Shown here one piece after another: positions 52,820-61,540 of a stretch of DNA of 64,000 bases. Made by a program: the position numbers and the translations under genes. The stretch is from positions 2,666,001-2,730,000 of the forward strand of contig NZ_CP077092.1 in the NCBI RefSeq assembly GCF_014268585.2, written 5' to 3'. Source of the DNA: Pseudomonas iranensis (lineage in GTDB: Bacteria > Pseudomonadota > Gammaproteobacteria > Pseudomonadales > Pseudomonadaceae). The first letter of the stretch is position 1. Each line of letters opens with the position of its first letter. The notes under the pieces are model-generated. The model saw only the letters and a program-made list of their open reading frames with translations. It had not been told where the DNA came from and made no database searches.

Positions 52820-53212
52820 TCACAGCGCAGGCGATTGACTGTTCTGTTTCCAAGCCCTGGGAGTCACACCTTCGGTTTGCACAAATGTTCGACTGAAGTG
52901 AGACTGATCAAAGAAACCACATTCTAGTGCGATCTCTGCAACCAACAATCTTGACGTCTGAAGCAGCTGCTTGCCCCGTAGAATCCTTTGCTCTCGCATC
53001 CATTCTTTGGGTGAGACGAGAGTGCTTTTTTTGAACTGACGAGTGAAATGGCTGCGCGACAGCGCACACGCCTGTGCGATAGCTGCCACGGAGATATGTG
53101 CGTCCAGGTTATCGAGCATCAGCTGCTTGGCGCGCTGGATCTGCCAGGGTTTCAATTGTCCGGTTTGTTTAGCCGGATCCTTTTGTGAGGACGCGCATGT
53201 TTCCTTGTTCAT
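52820..53212 (-). CDS. Short AraC-family regulator (DNA-binding domain only)
   Basis: The 130-residue protein is almost nothing but the AraC double helix-turn-helix: HISVAAIAQACALSRSHFTRQFKKSTLVSPKEWMREQRILRGKQLL and LVAEIALECGFFDQSHFSRTFVQTEGVTPRAWKQ. A sensor domain is missing, as in the SoxS/MarA type. It is divergent from a RidA-like gene; direct repeats in the gap could be its sites. Confidence 0.9.
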   Translation of the reverse strand: MNKETCASSQKDPAKQTGQLKPWQIQRAKQLMLDNLDAHISVAAIAQACALSRSHFTRQFKKSTLVSPKEWMREQRILRGKQLLQTSRLLVAEIALECGFFDQSHFSRTFVQTEGVTPRAWKQNSQSPAL

Positions 53213-53302
53213 CCTGATTCCTTTTTCCCATTAGCCGGTTGATCAGCTCAATCCAGCGGTCAGTCGATGGGAAAAATCTAACGGAAGGCGCGACGAGGTG
53301 GG

Positions 53303-53339
53303 GGCGCAATTTTGCGCTACTGGAGGCGCAAAAATGCAC
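53303..53339. promoter_or_regulatory. Direct repeats upstream of the RidA-like gene
   Basis: GGCGCAATTTTGCGC (53303-53317) and GGCGCAAAAATGCAC (53325-53339) share 11 of 15 bases and start exactly 22 bases apart. Two-turn direct repeats are typical AraC-family binding sites. The first copy is also an inverted repeat of GCGCAA. It lies about 90 bases upstream of the RidA-like start. Confidence 0.5.
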
Positions 53340-53426
53340 ATTTCCAGTCGCGTTCCCGATGCTAGCCTTTGCCTCCCGACAACTCGAATCGACATCATTC
53401 GATTCGTCATCTGCAAGGAGAAAGCA

Positions 53427-53888
53427 ATGGCTGCCTCACAACCGCACGGCAAAAACACCGCTTACTGGGGAGTCTCATGGGAGGAGGGCTACGGCTATCC
53501 CCAGGCCAGAAAAGTCGGAAACGAGATCTATATCTCGGGTCAGTTCAACCACGATGAGGAGGGTAATCTCGTTGCTCCCGCGCCCCTGAATAGCGAGGGT
53601 AAACCCAGCGATTTCTCGTCGATAGGAGAGCAAATGCGCGCCTCCTACGACAATATCGCCAAGCTGCTCGCGCTCTATGGAGTAACCCTTGATGATGTCG
53701 TCGAAGAAACGCTGTACGTATTGGATATGGACGCGGCATTCGCCGTCGTAGGTGATGTGCGCAAAGCCGCATATCGCACTGAGCGGCCACAGTGCGCGAG
53801 CAATATCATCGGTGTATCCAGGTTGGCTCAACGTTCACAGCTGATTGAAATTGTCTGCAAAGCTGTCATCGGATCTCGCGCCGACTAA
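53427..53888 (+). CDS. RidA-family (YjgF/YER057c/UK114) protein
   Basis: The 153-residue protein starts at the ATG at 53427 behind AAGGAG. Family blocks are VGNEIYISGQFNHDEEGN, MRASYDNIAKLLALYGVTLDDVVEETLYVLDMDAAFAVVGDVRKAAY and ERPQCASNIIGVSRL. In the last block the arginine that RidA uses to bind the enamine substrate appears to be missing (PQCAS in place of PARS). It may not be a standard imine deaminase. It is divergent from a short AraC gene and convergent with a LysR gene, the stop codons overlapping. Confidence 0.88.
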   Translation: MAASQPHGKNTAYWGVSWEEGYGYPQARKVGNEIYISGQFNHDEEGNLVAPAPLNSEGKPSDFSSIGEQMRASYDNIAKLLALYGVTLDDVVEETLYVLDMDAAFAVVGDVRKAAYRTERPQCASNIIGVSRLAQRSQLIEIVCKAVIGSRAD

Positions 53889-54892
53889 GAGACGCTCCCG
53901 GTTTCGCCCTGCGCAACCGGGAGATCCAATTGCCCTTCGATCAAAGGCTTTTGATGCGCTACGGCTGCTGCACAAAAAGTCATGAATGCTTTGACTCTCC
54001 ATGACTTTCGAATGTCCTGATGCGTAAGCAGCCAGAGCTCGTCCTGTAGTTCGCGCACAACTGGCCCTACGCGTGTTAACCCAGGCGTAATGTCTCCCAG
54101 CATGCACGGAAGAAAGCCGTAACCAAGTCCTGCCGCAATGGCGACGCTCGCGGCCGCGACGGAGTCCGTACGATAAGAAATACAGTCGGCGCCGATTCTG
54201 TCTTCGACGTAGCTTTTGGCCTTCAGTCCACATAATCCTGCGGAATACGACACCCATCGCTGGCCTTCTGCGAAGGGGGTAATAGTCGCGTGTTTTATGC
54301 TGCCATAAGGCGCCCATGCGATCGAAGCGAGCTTGCGCCCGACGAGACTTTCGGCAGGTTTTTTGGTCGCTCTTACCGCTACGTCAGATTCATCGCGGGC
54401 GAGACTTAACGTCTCGTTGCCGACCAGCACCTCGATGGCAATTCCTTCATTAAGCGCCTTGAAGTCGGCGATGATCGGCGTGAGGAAATACAAAAGCAGG
54501 GAGTCGCTGGTAGTGATCCGAAGCTTTCCCTGTGGCCCTTGACCTGCCCGAGAAACCCGACGTGTAACGCTGACGATATCAAGCTCGACGCGTTCGGCGA
54601 GCGCCTTTAACTCGATGCCTTCTGGCGTGAGCATGTACCCAGAGCGACGGTGGTCAAATAGGGCGACCCCAAGTGTCTTTTCCACTTGAGCCACGCGACG
54701 CGATACGGTGGATACATTGATCCCCAACCGTTTCGCTGTCGTGGCTCTATTACCGCATTCGCTTAGCGTTTTGATGATTCGCAAGTCGTCCCAAGAAAGC
54801 TGACTTACAGCATCGCTTAAATTCTGGGTGACGCCGGTTGGTACGGGCGGAGTGGTTGAAGCTTTTTTTGATGACGGTTTCACGCCAAGCAT
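53885..54892 (-). CDS. LysR-family transcriptional regulator with extended N-terminus
   Basis: The protein has about 335 residues from the ATG at 54892. A 35-residue Ser/Thr/Pro/Lys-rich lead (MLGVKPSSKKASTTPPVPTGVTQ) precedes the LysR winged helix (LSWDDLRIIKTLSECGNRATTAKRLGINVSTVSRRVAQVEKTLGVALFDHRRSGYMLTPEG). The effector domain includes GKLRITTSDSLLLYFLTPIIADF. It is tail-to-tail with the RidA-like gene. Start placement is uncertain; a longer frame exists. The target is unknown. Confidence 0.87.
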   Translation of the reverse strand: MLGVKPSSKKASTTPPVPTGVTQNLSDAVSQLSWDDLRIIKTLSECGNRATTAKRLGINVSTVSRRVAQVEKTLGVALFDHRRSGYMLTPEGIELKALAERVELDIVSVTRRVSRAGQGPQGKLRITTSDSLLLYFLTPIIADFKALNEGIAIEVLVGNETLSLARDESDVAVRATKKPAESLVGRKLASIAWAPYGSIKHATITPFAEGQRWVSYSAGLCGLKAKSYVEDRIGADCISYRTDSVAAASVAIAAGLGYGFLPCMLGDITPGLTRVGPVVRELQDELWLLTHQDIRKSWRVKAFMTFCAAAVAHQKPLIEGQLDLPVAQGETGSVS

Positions 54893-55179
54893 CCCAAACT
54901 TAGATTGCTCATCATACGAAATGGCTGGAGGTGAACCAAGAAATCGCGTGCACAAGCAGACTTTGCCCAAGCATTCTGATTGAACAAGGTGTCAGTCGGT
55001 GGGGTGGCGAAGGTTGGATTTTTGCTATTGGCCGATTTCGGCCCAAAGCGGTCATCCTTTGTGCAAGAGGTGTTTGGGATCTGGGCCAGGAAAAATCGAT
55101 GTTATGAAAGCGGGCATAACGGACGCGCCTATGAAGATGGATGCCATTGGCCGAAGACGTACTCTCGCCAAAATTGGTT

Positions 55180-55791
55180 TCACTCATAAGCAAACTGATC
55201 AATCAACCCCAGACGAGGAACACGTGTGTGGGGCCGCAACAAAGCGCCAGGAGCAATCACAGCGTTTGCGCCAATCTTGCAGCCGTCACCCACCAGCGCT
55301 CCGAACTTGCTGACGCCTGTGTCGATCACCTGATCTTCATGGCGGATCCTGATATCAGCCCCGTCCAGTTCGTTACGGTAATTGGCGATGATCGCGCCGG
55401 CTTCAATATTTACCGCTTCGCCAATCAATGAGTCGCCGACGAAGTTGAAGTGGGCAAGTTTGCTGCCATCGAGCATGAAGGTACTTTTCAGCTCGCAGCT
55501 GGGGCCAACAATGCAGTTTTTGCCCAGGTAAACGCCTCCACGGAGGTAAGCGCCCGCTGCTACGAAACAGCCCGCGCCGATGATGATTGCGCCTTTGAGA
55601 ACGGCGCCTTGCTCAACGATGGCGGTTTCATGAATCGCACAATAGTCGTGGCGCCGGTATCCCGGGCCGAGCGTTTCAAGCAATTCCAGAATCCGGCTCT
55701 CGCAATCCTGAACCACCGCCCAAGGGGCAGCGGAGTCCACGCCCAGTAATGGCCATTGAGCGATGTAATCTTCGATTTTTGGCGATTTCAT
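55180..55791 (-). CDS. Left-handed beta-helix (hexapeptide-repeat) acyltransferase-like protein
   Basis: The 203-residue protein is built mainly of hexapeptide repeats: IHETAIVEQGAVLKGAIIIGAGCFVAAGAYLRGGVYLGKNCIVGPSCELKS and FVGDSLIGEAVNIEAGAIIANYRNE, IGANAVIAPGALLRPHTRVPRLGLIDQ. It resembles the C-terminal acetyltransferase half of GlmU-type enzymes. No nucleotidyltransferase domain is present. The ATG at 55791 is the likely start (GGAAG). Substrate unknown. Confidence 0.85.
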   Translation of the reverse strand: MKSPKIEDYIAQWPLLGVDSAAPWAVVQDCESRILELLETLGPGYRRHDYCAIHETAIVEQGAVLKGAIIIGAGCFVAAGAYLRGGVYLGKNCIVGPSCELKSTFMLDGSKLAHFNFVGDSLIGEAVNIEAGAIIANYRNELDGADIRIRHEDQVIDTGVSKFGALVGDGCKIGANAVIAPGALLRPHTRVPRLGLIDQFAYE

Positions 55792-55895
55792 AAGAGTCTT
55801 CCGAATAAGTGGGGCGTGGGTGGACTGTCGACGACTTGAACGACTCGCTACGCCTGCCAGTCGTACCTGTACAAGCATTTTCAAGGTACGGCGCA

Positions 55896-56195
55896 ATGGA
55901 TAAGACAATCACTGTGGATCAATTGGCAACCACTGATCTTGGATCAATCAACGAGATATGGCTCGGCGGGACCCATACCCAGTTATGCCTATGGCGTGCT
56001 GAACAGGTCTTCACCCACGAAATGCTTAGCGAGGGGACGCATGATCAGAATGTCCAGCGCCTGTGCTTGCAATTGGTGGATCCTGAGGATCGTGACGCAG
56101 TGGCCCGTGTTGAGGCGGTAGCGCGCGAACGACTCGAAGAAATGGGCAAGCAGGGCGAGTTTTACCCGGCCGAGGCGGCGGACACTCGTCAATAG
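55896..56195 (+). CDS. Small hypothetical protein
   Basis: The 99-residue acidic protein starts MDKTITVDQLATTDLGSINEIWLGGTHTQLCLWRAEQVFTHEMLSEG at the ATG at 55896; AAGG lies nine bases upstream. The second half is a charged helix (DRDAVARVEAVARERLEEMGKQGEF). It has no signal peptide or known motif. It is divergent from the beta-helix protein and convergent with the bestrophin gene. I do not recognise the family. Confidence 0.65.
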   Translation: MDKTITVDQLATTDLGSINEIWLGGTHTQLCLWRAEQVFTHEMLSEGTHDQNVQRLCLQLVDPEDRDAVARVEAVARERLEEMGKQGEFYPAEAADTRQ

Positions 56196-56238
56196 TTACT
56201 GCGCATCTGAGGAAAGGCGCTGCTGCTAAAGCAGCGCC

Positions 56239-57141
56239 TCAAGCGGGCTCCTCAACCCTGCGCACATCCCCCAACGAATCACGCTGCATCGATTGCAAAT
56301 TCTTTTCGATGGTTTCGCACAGCGCTTCCATTTGAATCTGGTGTTCGCTGTGGCGAAACGGGCTTTGCAGATCGGTGCCGATGCGTTCGATGGCCAGCAG
56401 CATGAAGCCGACCACGGTCGACGCCAGCGGCGTGAACCAGCCGAGGGATTCCACCAGACCTATCGGGACGATCAGGCAGAACAGCGAAATGAACAGCCGT
56501 GGGAAATACACATAAGGGTAGGGCAGCGGGGTGTTGGCGATCCGCTCCATCCCGCCCTGACTGTTGGACAGGTCCACCAGGGTCGACTCGAGCCGCGCCA
56601 GGCGAATACTGTCCAGATGCCCGGCCTTGTATTCGCGAGCGAGCAGAGTCGCCGAGCCGGTGAGGATATCGTTGGCAAAGTTATTGGTTGTGCCACTGCG
56701 GGCGAATTCTTCGGCGGGAATAAACGCCCGCACTTCGTCGGGACATGGCTGGCCCTGTAGGTGCGCGGCGAGGCAATTCACGTAAGCGACGTGGCGGCGC
56801 AACAGCGTCGATTTGACCGGATTCACCTCGCCACCAGCGTCGTCCAGCAGCGTCAGCACCTGCCGGGCGAAGCTGCGGGAATTGTTTATCATCGATCCCC
56901 ACAGTGTCCGCGCTTCCCACCAGCGGTTGTAAGCGCTGCTGTTGCGAAAACTGATCAACACGATCAACGCTGAACCGAGCAAGGTCAGCGGCATCAACGG
57001 CAGGTTGAGTTTTGTGTTGAGAAACAGCATGAAGTCGACGGTGACGGCGATGTCCCAGAGCAGCAACCAGAACAAAGACCAGCCCACGTAACCGAGGGTC
57101 TTGATGATCAGACGGTATTTTTTGACGATGGCAGCTTTCAA
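56239..57141 (-). CDS. Bestrophin-family anion channel (YneE type)
   Basis: The 300-residue protein starts MKAAIVKKYRLIIKTLGYVGWSLFWLLLWDIAVTVDFMLF and contains ISFRNSSAYNRWWEARTLWGSMINNSRSFARQ, the hallmark of bacterial bestrophins. The later block TPLASTVVGFMLLAIERIGTDLQSPFRHSEHQIQMEALCETIEKNL completes the family. It forms a pentameric membrane channel, for chloride or sodium depending on the member. Apparently single-gene. Confidence 0.93.
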   Translation of the reverse strand: MKAAIVKKYRLIIKTLGYVGWSLFWLLLWDIAVTVDFMLFLNTKLNLPLMPLTLLGSALIVLISFRNSSAYNRWWEARTLWGSMINNSRSFARQVLTLLDDAGGEVNPVKSTLLRRHVAYVNCLAAHLQGQPCPDEVRAFIPAEEFARSGTTNNFANDILTGSATLLAREYKAGHLDSIRLARLESTLVDLSNSQGGMERIANTPLPYPYVYFPRLFISLFCLIVPIGLVESLGWFTPLASTVVGFMLLAIERIGTDLQSPFRHSEHQIQMEALCETIEKNLQSMQRDSLGDVRRVEEPA

Positions 57142-57229
57142 ACGGAAACCTCGTGGCGAGCAGTTTGCTTAAACGCTTAAGCTCGGACGATGCCTGGCAC
57201 CGGCAGTTCCCTGGTGGGGCGGACACCCG

Positions 57230-57772
57230 TCAGTCAGTCTGTAAAGTCTGGCCCTGTGCATGGCGAATGCTTTCGAGAAAAATCCTCGTCTCTCGATTCG
57301 ACCGCAGATGAACCACCCGGCAAGCCGATGGCACCGTTGACACGAATTGGCGCATTTTGGCTCGCGAGGTTTTTCTCGTCCGCCACATGAACTTTAGAAA
57401 CTCCGGCAGGTTCGCCAGCTGTTCGGGGCAGTTTTCCGGCAAGTCAGGCCGAGACTGACCGTGGTTGAGCAGCGTTCTACGCAGGACGCGCAAGAATCGA
57501 AGCGGTGGCGAACGATCGATCCAGATCAGCAGATCTGCACGGGCGACGCGATTTTCCCAAGTGGTTGAATGGCCACCTTCGAATATCCAGCGATCACGCG
57601 CCTCGACCTCCAGGCAGAGTCGGGTCTTCTCATCCGGGCTTCGCTCGATCCAGCCTGGCTGCCAATGGATCGTGTCGATATGCACCACCGGCAACCCCGT
57701 GCGCTCACCCAGCCTGCGCGCCAACGTACTTTTGCCAGACCCAGGCTGACCAACAATCATCACCCGTTGCAT
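57230..57772 (-). CDS. P-loop nucleotide kinase-like protein
   Basis: The 180-residue protein has a Walker A loop at the very start (MQRVMIVGQPGSGKSTLARRLGERTGLPVVHIDTIHWQPGWIER). Other family features of 'topology modulation'/adenylate-kinase-like proteins are RWIFEGGHSTTWENRVARADLLIWIDRSPPLRFLRVLRRTLL. Cytoplasmic; phosphate acceptor unknown. Apparently not in an operon. Confidence 0.9.
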   Translation of the reverse strand: MQRVMIVGQPGSGKSTLARRLGERTGLPVVHIDTIHWQPGWIERSPDEKTRLCLEVEARDRWIFEGGHSTTWENRVARADLLIWIDRSPPLRFLRVLRRTLLNHGQSRPDLPENCPEQLANLPEFLKFMWRTRKTSRAKMRQFVSTVPSACRVVHLRSNRETRIFLESIRHAQGQTLQTD

Positions 57773-57856
57773 CGAAGCTCCTTCTCGCTCTGCAAGCTGA
57801 TTTTTTGGGCGGGCGATTCTACGGCAATGCCTGTCTCAGTCAATGACCGTTGAACG

Positions 57857-59167
57857 CTACGCTGGGTTTTGCCGCACTCGCGCCACCCTGGCTCGGCGGT
57901 CCGCCCGCTCGCCGAGCCGCCATCCCAGCAGACCCCACAGCAATGCACACAACGCGCCGACCAACGCCGCCATGCCTGCACCTTGGCTGAGGGCGTCCAG
58001 CGCGCTTTTCGCCCAGGCACTGATGGCGTCGCCGGCGCGGTAGACCACGGTGTCGATGAAGTTCTTCGCCTTGTACTTGCTTTCGGCATCGAGCGGGGCG
58101 AACAGCATCTCTCGGCCTGGGCGCACGAAGGCGTACTCACCGATGCGGCGCACGATCATCAGCGCGGCGATCAGGCCAAAGCCGGGGGCGAAGATCAGCC
58201 CGATAAACCCCGCGCACATGACCAGCGGCACCATGGCCAACAGCACGCCGACGCCGAGCCTTTGGGCGAGGCGTCCAGTGATGAACAGCTGACAGAGCAG
58301 GGCGCCCGCCTGCACGACAAAGTCGATGATGCCGAACACGCGCACCTGCGCCTCGCGGTCCGGGAAGTGTTCGGCGACGACGCGTGCCTGCTCGAAGTAA
58401 AGGAAGGTGGAGATTGTCGCCAGCAGCACCACAAAGCCGCAAATGCCGAGCAGATAGGGTGATTTCAGAACGGCCGTCATACCGCTGAACGGATTGCCCG
58501 GCAACGGCCTGCGAGGGCTTTCGCTCGGCGCGGCATCGGGGCGTCCTGCGCCACCCCGTTCACGCCAGCGCATCAGCTGGCGCTTGAACCACATCGCAGC
58601 GGCCAGCAGAACAGCGGCCAGCAGCATCAGGCCGGACTCACCCAGCGGACCGATCAGCAAGGCGCTCAGCGCAGGGCCACTCAGGCCGCCGACGCTGGCG
58701 CCCGCCGCGATGAACGCGAACAGACGTTTGGCCTGGGCACTGTCGAATACATCGGCCATCAGGCTCCAGGCGACCGATACGACAAACAGGTTATAGACCG
58801 ATATCCACACGTAAAACACGCGCGCCAGCCAAGGGCTTTCCTCACCCAGAAACAAGATGGCGAACAACAGCAGGTTGGTGCAGAAGAATCCGTATACCCA
58901 GTCCACGAAATGCAGGCGCGGTACGTGTGCGCTGAGCCAGGCGAACAGTGGAACGGCCGCCAGCATGACCAGGAAGGTCGCGGTGAACAGCCACTGCAAG
59001 TTCTCGACGCCGGCAGTGATGCCCATCGATTCGCGGATCGGACGGAGCATGAAATAGCCGGCGAACAGGCAAACGAACAGCAGAAAGCCATTGAGCGCAG
59101 GGCGCAGCTCGTGAGCCTCGGCATTGATGATGGCGCCGGCGCGGTGGGCAAGAAGAGACGTATCCAT
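57857..59167 (-). CDS. MFS-type transporter of the nucleotide-exchange (NTP/NDP) superfamily
   Basis: The 436-residue protein has ~12 membrane helices. The N-terminus has NGFLLFVCLFAGYFMLRPIRESMGITAGVENLQWLFTATFLVMLAAVPLFAWL; RPIRESMGI and, later, RPGREMLFAPLDAESKYKAKNFIDTVVYRAGDAISAW are characteristic of this group. The second block is shared with ATP/ADP translocase-like proteins of free-living bacteria. The start ATG is behind AGGAG. The substrate in free-living bacteria is unknown. It is followed by the P-loop gene on the same strand. Confidence 0.85.
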   Translation of the reverse strand: MDTSLLAHRAGAIINAEAHELRPALNGFLLFVCLFAGYFMLRPIRESMGITAGVENLQWLFTATFLVMLAAVPLFAWLSAHVPRLHFVDWVYGFFCTNLLLFAILFLGEESPWLARVFYVWISVYNLFVVSVAWSLMADVFDSAQAKRLFAFIAAGASVGGLSGPALSALLIGPLGESGLMLLAAVLLAAAMWFKRQLMRWRERGGAGRPDAAPSESPRRPLPGNPFSGMTAVLKSPYLLGICGFVVLLATISTFLYFEQARVVAEHFPDREAQVRVFGIIDFVVQAGALLCQLFITGRLAQRLGVGVLLAMVPLVMCAGFIGLIFAPGFGLIAALMIVRRIGEYAFVRPGREMLFAPLDAESKYKAKNFIDTVVYRAGDAISAWAKSALDALSQGAGMAALVGALCALLWGLLGWRLGERADRRARVARVRQNPA

Positions 59168-59224
59168 GTTGCGCTCCTGTGGGAGTGGCGAGGCAACGGC
59201 ACGGGGCCTGCCCGTGCCGGGCGG

Positions 59225-60271
59225 TCAGCGGTAGGTGACGCCGGTCAGTCGCTCGGAGAGTTGCCACAGTGTGGCCGAATTCGAGCGATCGGCAGCGGCC
59301 GGCGGCATCTTGGCGAAGCCCAGCGGCCCGCGCTTCTCGTTATCACCGGTGGGGCCGTAGTAGGCGCCACCGACCGCCTCCAGCGCCGTCGCCGCATACA
59401 GCGTGGGCAGCGCGCCCTGCGCTGCGGAATGATACAGGTCCCGCTCTACCGCCCATTGTTTGCCGAATTCACTGTCCAGGCCAGGCCCCCGGGCGATGAG
59501 CTCGGTCACGGCAACGCCGGGATGCGCGGCGATGCTGCGTATCCCCCAACCGGCGGCATCGCTGCGCTGCTGCAGCTCGATACTCCACTTCAGAACCGCC
59601 AGTTTCGATTGGCTGTAGCTGGCGAAAGGGTCGTAACTGCGCTCAGCCTGCAGGTCATCGAAGTTCAGGCTTGCGCGCCCGGCGGCAATGCTCGACAGGC
59701 TGACCACCCGAGCATCGTCGCTTTTGCGTAGCAGCGGCATCAGCAGGCCGGTCAAGGCGAAATGCCCCAGATAATTGGTCGCCAGCTGCATCTCGTAGCC
59801 ATCGGCCGAAACGCCTCGAACAGGCGGCGACATGATCGCGGCATTGTTGATCAGCACGTCGAGCCTCGGCAGGCGCCCTTGCAGACGGTTGGCGAGGTCG
59901 CGCACCGATTGCAGATTGGCAAGGTCCAGCGTTTCGAATTGCACGCGCGCCTCGGGCACGGCTTGCTTGATCTTCGTGATCGCTTCGCGGCCGCGCTCGG
60001 CGTTGCGTGCGGCGATGATCACCTCGGCACCGGCGCGCGTCAGGGCCAGCGCGTCTTCATAGCCCATGCCGCTGGTCCCTCCGGTCACCAGCACAATGCG
60101 GCCTTTCTGGCTGGGCATGTCGTGGGTTGACCAGTCCGGCTTCGGCTCCGTTTGGGGCGCAGCCTGCGCAGCCAGTGTGCCGGCCATCGCGGAAATGGCG
60201 AACAGCATTCGGGCGGCCTTGAGGAGGCGTTGGGTCGCGGTATTGCTCGGCGTAGCGGGTGAATGGCTCAT
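59225..60271 (-). CDS. Signal-peptide-bearing SDR-family oxidoreductase
   Basis: The 348-residue protein starts at the ATG at 60271 (MSHSPATPSNTATQRLLKAARMLFAISAMAGTLAAQA), with a clear secretion signal ending in AQA. A classical SDR follows: RIVLVTGGTSGMGYEDALALTRAGAEVIIAARN, LINNAAIMSPP, Ser in LSSIAAG and YSQSK, and AAHPGVAVTELIARG. Closest to retinol-dehydrogenase-like SDRs. A NADP-dependent enzyme in the periplasm is odd, since no cofactor is supplied there. A LysR gene is divergent. Confidence 0.88.
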   Translation of the reverse strand: MSHSPATPSNTATQRLLKAARMLFAISAMAGTLAAQAAPQTEPKPDWSTHDMPSQKGRIVLVTGGTSGMGYEDALALTRAGAEVIIAARNAERGREAITKIKQAVPEARVQFETLDLANLQSVRDLANRLQGRLPRLDVLINNAAIMSPPVRGVSADGYEMQLATNYLGHFALTGLLMPLLRKSDDARVVSLSSIAAGRASLNFDDLQAERSYDPFASYSQSKLAVLKWSIELQQRSDAAGWGIRSIAAHPGVAVTELIARGPGLDSEFGKQWAVERDLYHSAAQGALPTLYAATALEAVGGAYYGPTGDNEKRGPLGFAKMPPAAADRSNSATLWQLSERLTGVTYR

Positions 60272-60417
60272 CGGAGAAATCTCATTCGCGTGACAGGTTC
60301 CCGGCTGGCGAGGGCGAGTGAGCAGTATCGGTGTACGAATGCGCGAGGATAAGTCGGGCATTGGTGGATGGCCCGTACGGCATGGCGTACAGTCAGGCGC
60401 CTGCGGAGGAAGCATTC

Positions 60418-61335
60418 ATGCGTAAACCAAACCTTACCGATGTGTCGATATTTGCTGCGGTGGTCGAGGCGGGGGGATTTCGTGCTGCCGCGCAAAAGCG
60501 CGGGCTGTCCGCCTCGTCGTTGAGCGACTGCCTGCGTCGGCTGGAAAGCGATCTGGGAGTGCGCCTGCTCAATCGAACCACGCGCAGCGTCACGCCGACG
60601 GCCGCCGGCGAACGATTGCTCGAGCGCCTGCGCCCGGCCTTGCAGGAAATCGACGCCGCTTTCAACGATCTGGACGACGACGCTCAGCGCCCGGTCGGCA
60701 CGCTGAAGCTCAATGTGCCAGTGCCGGTGGCACGCTTTCTGTTACCCGACCTGCTGGCGCGTTTTCTGCGCCTTTATCCAGGGGTCAGTGTCGAAGTCGT
60801 CATGGACAACGCCTTTGTCGACGTCAACGCTGGCGGGTATGACGCCGGCGTGCGCTATGAAGAGAGCCTGGCCAAAGACATGATCGCCGTGCCCATCGGC
60901 CCGCGTCGCCAACGCTTCGTTGCAGCCGCCGCCCCGGGCTATCTGGCTGAACGCGGTACGCCCATTCACCCCGAAGAACTGCCGGGCCATGACCTGCTTG
61001 GCCATCGCTTCGAGAGTGGCAAAGTCGGCGTATTCGAGTTCCATCGAGACGGCCGTATCGTGCGTATCCCGCCTCAGGGGCAACTGCTGACGTCGTCGCA
61101 CGATCTGAAAATTCGCTCGGCCATCAACGGACTGGGCATCGTCTATACCTTCGAGGATTTTCTGCGCGAGCCACTCTCCGATGGTCGACTGGTGCCGATT
61201 CTCGAGGACTGGTGGCAGGCCTTCGACGGCCCGTTTCTGTATTACCACGGCCGCCGCCACATGCCTTCGCCGCTGAGGGCGTTTGTGGGTTTTTTGCGGG
61301 GGGAAGGGCGGATTGCGGAGAGCTCAGATGTCTAA
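60418..61335 (+). CDS. LysR-family transcriptional regulator
   Basis: The 305-residue regulator starts at the ATG at 60418 behind GGAGGAA (MRKPNLTDVSIFAAVVEAGGFRAAAQKRGLSASSLSDCLRRLESDLGVRLLNRTTRSVTPTAAG). The effector domain has VDVNAGGYDAGVRYEESLAKDMIAVPIGPRRQRFV. It is divergent from the SDR gene, which it probably regulates through 60272-60417. Confidence 0.93.
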   Translation: MRKPNLTDVSIFAAVVEAGGFRAAAQKRGLSASSLSDCLRRLESDLGVRLLNRTTRSVTPTAAGERLLERLRPALQEIDAAFNDLDDDAQRPVGTLKLNVPVPVARFLLPDLLARFLRLYPGVSVEVVMDNAFVDVNAGGYDAGVRYEESLAKDMIAVPIGPRRQRFVAAAAPGYLAERGTPIHPEELPGHDLLGHRFESGKVGVFEFHRDGRIVRIPPQGQLLTSSHDLKIRSAINGLGIVYTFEDFLREPLSDGRLVPILEDWWQAFDGPFLYYHGRRHMPSPLRAFVGFLRGEGRIAESSDV

Positions 61336-61379
61336 CGCTGTTTCGTGAGGCGAATGCATGGCTTGGCAGCAGAGCGCCC

Positions 61380-61412
61380 ATGGCGACTGGCAGCAATCGG
61401 CCATAAGCAGAC
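61380..61412. repeat. Short dispersed repeat, copy A
   Basis: The 33-base sequence starts ATGGCGACTGGCAGCAATCG and matches copy B (62621-62653) at 27 of 33 positions in the same direction. The two copies flank the DUF4238 gene. Similar short motifs are scattered between Pseudomonas genes, so this may be intergenic debris. Confidence 0.45.
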
Positions 61413-61540
61413 GGTGGACACAGTGACGACAAATGGGTAGCGTCATCGACACTGCTTTCGAATCTAGAAGGCCACAGGGCGTCTGGGCCACGTCTCATTC
61501 TCTGCGCCACCTCTAAGCACACCACGAGAGCACAGCTGAG

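Noticed and set aside
52625..52927. A 100-codon plus-strand frame after the cupin gene
   Set aside because: It has a passable ribosome-binding site, but no motif, and its last third overlaps the AraC gene on the opposite strand. Not enough to call.
54980..55189. A 69-codon plus-strand frame upstream of the LysR gene
   Set aside because: It begins at TTG, has mixed composition, and contains a piece resembling the short dispersed repeats near 61.4 and 62.6 kb. It is more likely intergenic debris.
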